Positions 56,208 through 64,000 of a stretch of DNA of 64,000 nt are shown here, piece by piece (position 1 is the stretch's first letter; each line of letters starts with the position of its first letter). The stretch covers positions 682,001 to 746,000 of the forward strand of contig AP027304.1 of the NCBI GenBank assembly GCA_036322835.1. The letters are read 5' to 3'. The position numbers and the translations under genes are program-made. The DNA comes from Tenuifilaceae bacterium CYCD. GTDB lineage: Bacteria; Bacteroidota; Bacteroidia; Bacteroidales; Tenuifilaceae. Below the pieces are notes generated by a model. It was given only the letters and a program-made list of their open reading frames with translations, was not told the DNA's origin and ran no database searches.

Positions 56208-57560
56208 ATGAAACGATTACTATATATATTGCTACTAATTGCAGGAGGATTTCAGGCAAAGGCTCAATCCGAACTTACCCTACCTTTCATGAACGATATT
56301 TTTCAATCCTCGTACATTAATCCTACTGTTTTGCCCGAACATACTGTTAGCTATGGATTGCCAATAAATGTTTATGGTCAGTTTATAACAAATGGATTTG
56401 TTTGTGATAACTTCTTTCAGTTTCGAAGTGATACTATGCACATAAGCCCTGAAGACTTTTTGGCTGACCTGAAAGATAAGAATATGCTATATTTAGGTGA
56501 AAATGCTGAACTCTTCCATTTACGAACCAAAGTTCTGAACGGATACTACTGGTTTGCCATCAGACAAAATGCAGAGGTTACCCTTTACTATCCTAAAGAT
56601 TTAGTGGGATTGGCCATTCAGGGTAATGGAGCATACGTTGGCAGTTCGCTCGACTTCTCAAATCTAAAGATCAATGCAACCCTATACAACGAGTACACCT
56701 TTGGAATGATGAAAGAGTATCCTCGCTGGGTTTTTGGTGGAAGAATTAGCTTACTCCAAGGTTTAAGCAACATCAAATTCGATCCTAAAACTCTAAATAT
56801 CCAAATCGATAATGATATGTACAGGCATGTTGGACAGGCCGATGCAAAACTATACACCGCTGGAGTACCTAAAAATGGAGAAGGCGATCCGAGCTTTGAT
56901 CACGTTGATGGAAGCTGGATTACCGATTACCTCACCAATTTCAAAAACAAGGGTGTTGCGCTCAGTGGTGGTGTAACCTACAAATACGATGATAAAACAA
57001 AACTATCATTCTCGTTCTACGATTTAGGGTTCATCAACTGGAAGGATAGCATTCAAACATACACATTGAAGGGCACATCGGATTTTGATGGCTTTGATAT
57101 GATGGGAGAATGGTTATATGGAGGAGATGTTGATATTGACTCTATGGTACAAAGCATGGAGGATGATTTTACTCGCGATACTATTTACTCATCGTACAGA
57201 ACATGGCTGCACCCTAAATTTAACCTAACAGCCAGCTACGATATCGCTAGAAGAACTACCGTTGGATTTTCATTCTCCGGCGTGTACAATAAGCAATTCT
57301 ATCCAGCCCTAACCATTGGACTACAACAGGGAATTGGCCGATTCTTCAGCATAATAGGCACAGCATCAATAAACCAACGCTCATTCAAAAATATCGGCTT
57401 GGGCCTAATGATTAAGCCTGGTCCTTTACAAATATTTGCTATTGTTGATAATGCATATCCTTTGATTAATCCGCTATCAACAACAAACGTTAATGCTAGA
57501 GCGGGGATAAACCTAGTATTTGGCAGGGTTAAACAACCCGAAGGTATGCCCTTTAAGTAA
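56208..57560 (+). CDS. DUF5723 outer-membrane beta-barrel protein
   Basis: A 450-residue protein. Signal peptide (about 1-19, FQAKAQ), then the DUF5723 opening SELTLPFMNDIFQSSYINPTVLPEHTVSYGLP and amphipathic strands to LVFGRVKQPEGMPFK. It has the look of a PorP/SprF-like barrel but does not match its typical N-terminal Q-D-P-x-F-x-Q sequence, so the DUF5723 label is used. Probably outer-membrane partner for the PD40-OmpA protein that follows 37 bases later. Confidence 0.82.
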   Translation: MKRLLYILLLIAGGFQAKAQSELTLPFMNDIFQSSYINPTVLPEHTVSYGLPINVYGQFITNGFVCDNFFQFRSDTMHISPEDFLADLKDKNMLYLGENAELFHLRTKVLNGYYWFAIRQNAEVTLYYPKDLVGLAIQGNGAYVGSSLDFSNLKINATLYNEYTFGMMKEYPRWVFGGRISLLQGLSNIKFDPKTLNIQIDNDMYRHVGQADAKLYTAGVPKNGEGDPSFDHVDGSWITDYLTNFKNKGVALSGGVTYKYDDKTKLSFSFYDLGFINWKDSIQTYTLKGTSDFDGFDMMGEWLYGGDVDIDSMVQSMEDDFTRDTIYSSYRTWLHPKFNLTASYDIARRTTVGFSFSGVYNKQFYPALTIGLQQGIGRFFSIIGTASINQRSFKNIGLGLMIKPGPLQIFAIVDNAYPLINPLSTTNVNARAGINLVFGRVKQPEGMPFK

Positions 57561-57597
57561 TCCACCAAAATCAATGAATTAATTAAATATTTCAGTG

Positions 57598-59961
57598 ATG
57601 AAAAAAGAAGTATTAAAAGTAGCTCTTTCGCTGATAATTGGTTCAATTGTAAGTTTGAGTTCTTTTGCTCAAACTTCATTTAAGCCTACAAACCTCGGCT
57701 CAACCGTAAACTCAGAATACCCAGAAATTAACCCTATAATGCACCCCGATGGAAAAACCCTCTACTTCTCAAGGGCAAACCATCCCGAGAATACTTACGG
57801 TGGTGTTAACTCACAGGATGTTTGGTATTCTACACTTAACGATGACGGAACTTGGACAGAAGCAAAACGCCTCCCTCGTACTGTTAATATCGGAAGGTAT
57901 AATGCTATCTTTGGCATACTCGACAATGGCAATTCCTTCCTAATTAATGGGCATTATTCTCCCAATGGCAAGATATGGATTGATCGTGGATTATCAATAA
58001 TTGAGCGTACCGACAATGATAGTTGGGGAAAACCTGAACTACTAAATGTTCGACGATATGATAAGATGAACAAAGGAAGAACCACCACAGCATACATGAC
58101 GCCAGACAAGAATTATATAGTACTATCGTTTAGTAAGCGAGGAAACGGTAAAAACAATAGTATCTACCTGTCAACAAAGAAAAGCAACAATAAGTACAGC
58201 AAGCCAAAGCGGATTAAAATAGCAGGGAGTAAACTAAGCAAGGATTACGAATCGCCATTCCTATCTGCCGATGGAAAGGCTCTTTACTTCAGCTGTAAGA
58301 TTGATGGTAACTACAACCTTTACGTTAGTAACAGAACTGACGATTCTTACTTTAACTGGTCTATTCCCGTACCCTTAAACGATACAATCAACACACCTGG
58401 CTGGGAGAATTACTGGAGACTTAATACTAAGGAGAATTGGGCTTACTACTGTTCAAACACAAATTCAATAGGAAAATCGGATATTTACCGAGTAAAAATA
58501 TTCGAGGATAATCCTAACGTCAAGCTAACTGGACTAATCCTCAATAAAGTTGATCAAAAGTTGATGCTTGCCGATACTAACTACCGCATCACTTTTAATG
58601 GCGCAGAAGTTCCTTCCCTAAAAATTGATAAAGCCTCCGCTTCGTACGAGGTTCTATTACCTTTTGGTCAGAATTATACAATTAAACCAGAGATGCAGAA
58701 TTGGGTTGGAGTTGTGGATACATTAAGAACCGATAGCATTAAAGAATACACCGAGATGAACCTCAACCTGTACTTCGATGCTATTCCTTACGTTAAAGTG
58801 TACGGAAAAATTATCAATACACGTACAAACCTCCCTATTTCACTTGAAACTAGCCCTAGAGTATTCGTTAACAATGCACCAAATGATTCTGTGAAAATTG
58901 GAAATCAAATTGCTGAGTATAGCGCAATTTTACCTTTAGGCGCTAGGTATATATTCAGCGCAAACGTTCCTAACTTCGTTGGAAAAGTTGATACCGTTGA
59001 CGTTACATCAAACATTTCATATACTGAAAAGGAAATTAATCTTTACGTTACATCAGTTCCTTGGATAGAGGTTAAAGGTACTGCTCTCGACAACAATACC
59101 TTCACTCCAATTATTGGCGCTTCGCAACCGAAACTAATGGTTAATGGCAATGCGGCAGACAGCGTACAGATTGATCCTGTTAGCGGGGAATTCACCATCC
59201 GCCTGCCTTACGGCATGAAATACAAGACATCCATAGCATCGAAGGATTACACCCCACTCGACAATGATTTAGATTTGACAGGCTATGTGGAGTATGCAAA
59301 AGTTAACCATAGCGTTTACGCTGAACGTAAGGATGCAAACCTTGCCGTGCTTAGTGGAAATGTTATCAATATTAAGACTAATGCACCAGTAACCCCAGAT
59401 GTTCCTGTAAAGTTGAAGGTTAACGGAGTTGAAACACAGGGGTTCCGATACGACTCAACAACCGCTTCGTATACATTAAAACTCCCAGTTGGTGTTTCGT
59501 ACGATATTCTACCATCAGTTAAAAATTTCTACAACAAGTACGAGCAGGTTGATTTAACCAAGGTTAAGAAGGGAAGTAAAATAGCCAAGAACTTCTACGT
59601 TACACCTATTGAGGTTGGACAAACAGTTAATATCGACTTTATTTACTTTGAATCCGGAAAATCGAAGCTGAAACCTACATCATTCCGATCGTTAAATGCC
59701 CTGGTTGAGTTCTTGAACGAATATCAAAATGTAACCGTTGAGATTAGCGGGCATACGGACAATACTGGATCACAAGTTATGAACCAAAAAATTTCCGAAC
59801 AACGTGCAAAAGCCGTGGCAGATTACGTTATTTCGCAGGGCATAAACAAGGATAGAATTGTATCGAAAGGATACAGCTCTAAAAAGCCGAAGGCATCCAA
59901 TGCTACAGCAAAGGGAAGAGCCGAAAACCGAAGAGTGGAATTTACGATTATCGGGATTTAA
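57598..59961 (+). CDS. OmpA-family protein with PD40 propeller and four Ig-like repeats
   Basis: A 787-residue outer-membrane/periplasmic protein. Signal peptide (1-24), a PD40/WD40-like beta-propeller (about 25-300; PEINPIMHPDGKTLYFSRANHPE, DYESPFLSADGKALYFS), four tandem repeats of about 90 residues (roughly 305-395, 396-490, 491-580, 581-665) with the pattern V-x-G-x-I/V-x-N, L-P-x-G-x-x-Y, ending in a Y-V-T-x-x-P linker, and an OmpA C-terminal peptidoglycan-binding domain (about 670-787; NIDFIYFESGKSKLKP, EISGHTDNTGSQVMNQKISEQRAKAV). Layout like PorE/SprE-type T9SS-linked OmpA proteins, but function is not shown. The ATG at 57598 is preferred over the adjacent GTG. Confidence 0.87.
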   Translation: MKKEVLKVALSLIIGSIVSLSSFAQTSFKPTNLGSTVNSEYPEINPIMHPDGKTLYFSRANHPENTYGGVNSQDVWYSTLNDDGTWTEAKRLPRTVNIGRYNAIFGILDNGNSFLINGHYSPNGKIWIDRGLSIIERTDNDSWGKPELLNVRRYDKMNKGRTTTAYMTPDKNYIVLSFSKRGNGKNNSIYLSTKKSNNKYSKPKRIKIAGSKLSKDYESPFLSADGKALYFSCKIDGNYNLYVSNRTDDSYFNWSIPVPLNDTINTPGWENYWRLNTKENWAYYCSNTNSIGKSDIYRVKIFEDNPNVKLTGLILNKVDQKLMLADTNYRITFNGAEVPSLKIDKASASYEVLLPFGQNYTIKPEMQNWVGVVDTLRTDSIKEYTEMNLNLYFDAIPYVKVYGKIINTRTNLPISLETSPRVFVNNAPNDSVKIGNQIAEYSAILPLGARYIFSANVPNFVGKVDTVDVTSNISYTEKEINLYVTSVPWIEVKGTALDNNTFTPIIGASQPKLMVNGNAADSVQIDPVSGEFTIRLPYGMKYKTSIASKDYTPLDNDLDLTGYVEYAKVNHSVYAERKDANLAVLSGNVINIKTNAPVTPDVPVKLKVNGVETQGFRYDSTTASYTLKLPVGVSYDILPSVKNFYNKYEQVDLTKVKKGSKIAKNFYVTPIEVGQTVNIDFIYFESGKSKLKPTSFRSLNALVEFLNEYQNVTVEISGHTDNTGSQVMNQKISEQRAKAVADYVISQGINKDRIVSKGYSSKKPKASNATAKGRAENRRVEFTIIGI

Positions 59962-59980
59962 AACTCCATAAAATACTGGT

Positions 59981-60017
59981 CGAAGGTGATAATTTAGTTT
60001 ATCACCTTCGTTTGTTT
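59981..60017 (+). terminator. Intrinsic terminator of the OmpA gene
   Basis: CGAAGGTGATAA (59981-59992) pairs with TTATCACCTTCG (59999-60010), followed by a T-rich run. Confidence 0.92.
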
Positions 60018-60064
60018 ATCTGGGTTGAAATAGTAAATTTGATTTAAGAATATTTTCCTGAGCC

Positions 60065-62965
60065 GTGAAGCATTTACCTCAAATAATAGTTCTAGTCCTT
60101 TATAGCATTACCTGTTCCGCTCAAGGGAGCAGGCTGGTTGACTCGTTAAAGAATTCCCTAAAAGGGAATACCGATAGCATTGAGGTAAACATCCTAAATA
60201 AAATATCGTACGAACTCTCTGGCGATGACAATGCTGGTGCCTTAAAGTATGCTCAGCAAGCCCTCGAAATATCAAAAAATATAAACTATAAGAAAGGGGT
60301 TGCCAATGCAAATTACAATTTAGGGCTTACAGAAAACTTCCAGGGAAACTACGCTCAAGCTTTAGAACTACTGAAAAAGGCTCTCGGTGATTATACCCAA
60401 CTTAACGAGAAAGAAGGAATTGCCAATGCCTCTAACTCAATCGGAGTTATTTACGAAACATACTCATTGTACGATAAAGCATTAGAGAACTACCTGTTTG
60501 CACTAAAAATATACGAAGAACTCAATGTAGAAAGAGGGAAAGCCAACTGCTACAATAATATTGCATTAATATACCATAATCAAAACAGATACAAGGAATC
60601 GCTCGAATATCAGCGAAAGGCCCTCAAATTAGATCTAAAAAACAAAAAGACAGACGATGCAGCCATATCGTATCTCAATATTGCCGATATGTATATGGAT
60701 ATGGGCGAATACAACAAAGCCCTCTCCTACTCCGATTCTGTGATTCCTGCCTTAGTAGAGGCTAACTATAAATATGCCCTTTCCAACGCGTACAGCTTAT
60801 TTGCCGGGATATACTATAAAATAGAAAATTACCCAAAATCTTTAGACCTTTACAAAAAAGCAAACACAACCCTTAAAGAGGTTAACTACACCAACGGAAT
60901 TGCTATAAATCACACCAACATTGCTGAAGTTTACTATAAAATTGGGAATGCTGATTTGGCTCTTGATGAGTTAAATAAATCTCTTGCCTTACAGGACCGC
61001 AAGACCAATAATGAATATCTTGCCGAGACGTACAACCTTTTTAGCGAGATATATCGGTCGAAAGGTGATTACAAAAAGGCTTTTGAGTACTATAAGGAAT
61101 ATTCTAAAAAAATAGATGCCATTCAAGAAAATAAGATGTCCGAGAAGCTTCTCAGCTATCAAACACTATACGAAACTGAAGCGAAGGAAAATCAGATAAA
61201 ACTCCTCAACAAAGAAAATGAACTGAAAGAATCGAGAATCAACCATCAGTTCTATACTATTCTGGTAATTATCCTAGCCTGTCTTTTACTGGGACTACTC
61301 GTGATGACACTATATATCCGGAATAGGAACAGGAAGCGGAACAATGAAATTCTGATGGGACAAAACCTAGAAATTCAGAAACAAAAGGAAGCGATTGAGC
61401 AGCAGAATATCACTCTCGAAAATCAGGCAAAACAGCTTAAGGCTCAGGATGAACTAAAAACCAACTTCTTCTCCAATATCTCACACGAATTTAGGACACC
61501 ATTAACGCTGATAATGGGGCCATTACAAAGTTTACAGGAAAAATCGATTGATCAATCGCAGAAAGAACAATTTAAACTAATACAAAGGAATGCAGTACGT
61601 TTACAACAGCTAATCAATCAACTGCTGGATATCTCCAAAATTGAAAAAGGATTTGTTGGGCTTAAACTCACCAAGGATGATATCTGTGAGTATATTCGAT
61701 ACTTGGTATCATCGTTCCATTCCCACGCTACCGATCGAAATATCAACTTAACCATCGAAACATCAACGAAAAATTTTATTGCCTTGTTCGACAAGGACAA
61801 GGTTGAGAAAATATTCTTCAACCTCCTCTCCAACGCTTTTAAGTACACCCCCAATGGTGGAAGTATTGAGGTAACACTAACTATTGCCGATAAAATAATC
61901 CTTTCAATTGCGGACACCGGGATAGGAATTGCCAAAGAAAAGCTTCCCTACATTTTCGACAAGTACTACCAGGCCGACTCCACAGTTGTAAAAACATACG
62001 AAAGTACTGGAATTGGGCTAGCATTGACTAAAGAGTTGGTGAATATTCATCTAGGAACAATCAACGTTGAGAGCAAGCCAGGAGAAGGATCAACCTTCAC
62101 CGTTGAAATTCCACTAAACTACGATGGATTTGAGTACAATATTGCTCAGGAAAATACGATTTCTGGCGAATCGATTGAATTTACAGACTCCAACGCGCCC
62201 ACAGCAGCACTGCCAAAAACCGATTACTCCGTTCTGGTCATCGACGATAATGATGATATGCGGAAATTCATCATCAGCAATTTGAATTCGGAATACGAGG
62301 TTTTCGAGGCAAGGAACGGAAAGGTGGGTGTCGACAAAGCATTTGAAATAGTTCCAGACATTATTATTTCCGATGTAATGATGCCCGAAATGGATGGCTT
62401 TGAAGTTACACGAACTCTCAAAAACGATAAACGAACCAGCCATATCCCAGTAATCCTGCTAACCGCTCGTTCAACCATCGAAAGTAAAATCACGGGGCTT
62501 GAAGCCGAAGCCGACGATTACCTTACTAAGCCATTCTACATAAAAGAACTAAAAATTAGAATTGGAAATATTCTAAAGAGTCGGCAAAAGCTAAGGGAAC
62601 TATTTGGAAACTCAATAAATATTTCGCCAAGCGAAATAACGGTTTCATCGCTCGATGAACAGTTTATTGCCAAGGTGCTGGAGGTGGTTGAAAAGAATAT
62701 GGACAATCCCGACTTCGATATTGAGGAATTTTGCGATCAGGTGGGAATGAGTAGAACCAATCTGCACCGAAAACTAAAAGCTATCACGAACAAATCTGCA
62801 ACAGAATTTATCCGGAGCATCAGAATTAAAAGAGCAGCTCAACTGCTAAAGCAAAAAGCAGGAACAGTTTCCGATATCGCCTACATGGTTGGATTCAACA
62901 ATCTCTCCTATTTTACCCGCTGCTTTAAGGAAGACATTGGAATAAATCCATCGGAATATAATTAA
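60065..62965 (+). CDS. Hybrid TPR sensor kinase / response regulator with AraC output
   Basis: A one-protein two-component system of 966 residues. GTG start (an in-frame stop precedes it), signal sequence (about 1-19), TPR array (about 40-380), membrane helix (397-417), coiled linker, HisKA with His474 in ISHEFRTPLT, HATPase_c (about 570-690, with NAFKYTPNGGS and DTGIGIAKE), receiver (about 722-838, Asp770 in SDVMMPEMDGFE), and an AraC-type double helix-turn-helix (about 866-966, ending GINPSEYN). Similar to Bacteroidota HTCS regulators but with TPR in place of the reg_prop/Y_Y_Y sensor. It could control the LamG gene downstream. Confidence 0.9.
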   Translation: MKHLPQIIVLVLYSITCSAQGSRLVDSLKNSLKGNTDSIEVNILNKISYELSGDDNAGALKYAQQALEISKNINYKKGVANANYNLGLTENFQGNYAQALELLKKALGDYTQLNEKEGIANASNSIGVIYETYSLYDKALENYLFALKIYEELNVERGKANCYNNIALIYHNQNRYKESLEYQRKALKLDLKNKKTDDAAISYLNIADMYMDMGEYNKALSYSDSVIPALVEANYKYALSNAYSLFAGIYYKIENYPKSLDLYKKANTTLKEVNYTNGIAINHTNIAEVYYKIGNADLALDELNKSLALQDRKTNNEYLAETYNLFSEIYRSKGDYKKAFEYYKEYSKKIDAIQENKMSEKLLSYQTLYETEAKENQIKLLNKENELKESRINHQFYTILVIILACLLLGLLVMTLYIRNRNRKRNNEILMGQNLEIQKQKEAIEQQNITLENQAKQLKAQDELKTNFFSNISHEFRTPLTLIMGPLQSLQEKSIDQSQKEQFKLIQRNAVRLQQLINQLLDISKIEKGFVGLKLTKDDICEYIRYLVSSFHSHATDRNINLTIETSTKNFIALFDKDKVEKIFFNLLSNAFKYTPNGGSIEVTLTIADKIILSIADTGIGIAKEKLPYIFDKYYQADSTVVKTYESTGIGLALTKELVNIHLGTINVESKPGEGSTFTVEIPLNYDGFEYNIAQENTISGESIEFTDSNAPTAALPKTDYSVLVIDDNDDMRKFIISNLNSEYEVFEARNGKVGVDKAFEIVPDIIISDVMMPEMDGFEVTRTLKNDKRTSHIPVILLTARSTIESKITGLEAEADDYLTKPFYIKELKIRIGNILKSRQKLRELFGNSINISPSEITVSSLDEQFIAKVLEVVEKNMDNPDFDIEEFCDQVGMSRTNLHRKLKAITNKSATEFIRSIRIKRAAQLLKQKAGTVSDIAYMVGFNNLSYFTRCFKEDIGINPSEYN

Positions 62966-62983
62966 TACAAACACCTCTCTTAC

Positions 62984-63006
62984 TGTAACATATAACCATG
63001 TAACAT
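62984..63006 (+). promoter_or_regulatory. Direct repeat TGTAACAT x2, candidate regulator site
   Basis: TGTAACAT at 62984-62991 and again at 62999-63006, one start every 15 bases, located just after the AraC-type regulator gene and before the LamG gene, about 51 bases upstream of a TAATTTTG box (63057-63064). AraC-family proteins often bind tandem direct repeats. Confidence 0.4.
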
Positions 63007-63056
63007 TTGTGTTAAAGATTGGAACAATGGTGCAAAAGCGTGTTATTCGTATGCAA

Positions 63057-63064
63057 TAATTTTG
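63057..63064 (+). promoter_or_regulatory. -7 element (TAATTTTG) of the LamG gene
   Basis: TAnnTTTG match, 16 bases before the ATG at 63081; no -33 TTG. Confidence 0.45.
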
Positions 63065-63080
63065 TGCCATTAACAATTTT

Positions 63081-64000
63081 ATGAGAGATGTTATGAGAAA
63101 ATCTTTACTACAAAATTTCAAGGCGCTAATGTCAATAGCATTAGTCTCTGTATCGAGTTTGGTAAACGCTCAAAACCCTTTGATTGCAAAATACCTGTTT
63201 AGCACAAACAATGCCGACTCGAGTGGAAGAGTAATTGTTGCCGAAAACTATGGGGCAACATACACAACCGATAGACTGGGCACCGACAACAATGCGATGA
63301 GTTTTGACGGGTCAAGTTCGTACCTGAATATTCCAGTACCCAACCTCCCGCTAAGCAACAATCCACGATCGATGAATATTTGGTTCAAAACCAACTACTA
63401 TGGTGCAGATTATAGATGCATGATTGCCTACGGATCCGCGGCTGCAGGAAAACCCATATTCCCAATTTTTTTGAGGTATGGTAAAGTATTTTACGAAAGC
63501 GGTAGCGGTTCCGATGCGCTTTACTCAAAAACCGAGGTAAATGACAATAGCTGGCACATGGCCACAGTTACATATAACGGAAGTAAGATAATACTTTACG
63601 TTGATGGGGTAGCCAATGACAGCGTATCTACTACAATTGTAACCGATCCATCTGCAGTATGGGTAGGAAAATGCGTTTGGGAGAATCGATTCGGTTTTAA
63701 CGGATCATTGGATGAACCCAGCATTTATAATAGGGCATTAACAAAAACAGAAGTTGAGCAACTATATTCCGAAAATATTCCAACTGATGGATTAATTGCA
63801 CATTACAGACTAAATAATAATCTAGAAAATGGTCAACCCATAAGGGCAACCCTCGAGAGCGTAAAATACACCAACGATAGATTTGGAAATTTAAACAATG
63901 CTATTCGATTTGAGGGTAACAGTAAATCCTACCTCAACTTCAACACCCCTGAGCTTCCATTAAACGATGCACCAAGAAGTATCTCTCTCTGGTTTAAGAC
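63081..64000 (+). CDS. Exported LamG-repeat protein, 3' end beyond the window
   Basis: The first 306 codons are visible. A signal sequence (about 1-31; MRDVMRKSLLQNF... ends SLVNAQ; a second ATG at codon 5 is also possible) is followed by a LamG/concanavalin-like domain (about 33-235: YLFSTNNADSSG..., MSFDGSSSYLNIP, SMNIWFKT, WHMATVTYNGSKIILYVDG, FNGSLDEPSIYNRALTKTEVEQLY) and the beginning of a second copy (AHYRLNNNLENG, IRFEGNSKSYLNF, RSISLWFK). Such tandem LamG modules are usual in secreted Bacteroidota surface proteins that bind glycans or protein. The C terminus is unknown. Confidence 0.83.
   Translation, partial: MRDVMRKSLLQNFKALMSIALVSVSSLVNAQNPLIAKYLFSTNNADSSGRVIVAENYGATYTTDRLGTDNNAMSFDGSSSYLNIPVPNLPLSNNPRSMNIWFKTNYYGADYRCMIAYGSAAAGKPIFPIFLRYGKVFYESGSGSDALYSKTEVNDNSWHMATVTYNGSKIILYVDGVANDSVSTTIVTDPSAVWVGKCVWENRFGFNGSLDEPSIYNRALTKTEVEQLYSENIPTDGLIAHYRLNNNLENGQPIRATLESVKYTNDRFGNLNNAIRFEGNSKSYLNFNTPELPLNDAPRSISLWFK

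Overview
The window looks like a chromosomal segment of a member of the Bacteroidota, most probably Bacteroidales-like. The support is: the AT-rich protein genes; the class-specific promoter form (TTG, 19-21 bases, TAnnTTTG) in front of several genes; the near absence of Shine-Dalgarno sequences although the 16S gene keeps an ordinary CCTCC tail; and many family types typical of this phylum (DUF1573, DUF5723, PD40-OmpA proteins, periplasmic TPR sensor kinases, Porin_10-like barrel, NamZ/DUF1343, GG-leader peptide). The rRNA and tRNA genes are strikingly GC-rich against this background, which suggests (inference only) a warm-growing lineage.

Layout. 1-6.1 kb: housekeeping genes (era, partial; an rluB-type pseudouridine synthase with a long disordered head; trmN6; a TIGR02757 protein; a lolD-type ATPase; glmM). 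6.2-11.6 kb: an accessory block with a beta-helix lipoprotein and a small outer-membrane barrel facing a 64-residue double-glycine leader peptide, a TPR sensor histidine kinase and a NarL/LuxR response regulator; two near-identical ACCCCC-AAAA-GGGGGT palindromes sit at the promoters. This is the best candidate here for an uncharacterised system. A free-standing HNH homing-type endonuclease follows. 11.8-30.2 kb: envelope and metabolic genes (AsmA, PiT phosphate transporter, FtsX/LolE permease, caspase-fold lipoprotein, RNase H, NamZ, aminotransferase, DUF1573, a CsgG-like/LPP20-like lipoprotein pair, NUDIX, MltF-like lytic transglycosylase, large porin).

30.3-35.9 kb: a complete minus-strand rRNA operon in the order 16S, tRNA-Ile(GAT), tRNA-Ala(TGC), 23S, 5S, terminator, driven by three tandem promoters, two of which lie in a 135-base-spaced duplicated block; boxA-like sites precede 16S and 23S.

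36-48.4 kb: dolichyl-phosphate-mannose-type glycosyltransferase and dihydroorotase, a YceI / porin / YceI-like group in which the porin is split by one in-frame TAA, aspartate kinase, fructose-1,6-bisphosphatase, mfd and coaX. 48.5-54.3 kb: TPR protein, lptC, a small membrane protein, a CNNM/CorC-family protein and a PpiD-type isomerase, all for envelope biogenesis. 54.4-64 kb: a lipoprotein / DUF5723 barrel / PD40-OmpA trio, a TPR hybrid sensor kinase with AraC output, and the start of a LamG-repeat exported protein. No CRISPR array, transposase, prophage or plasmid function was seen.
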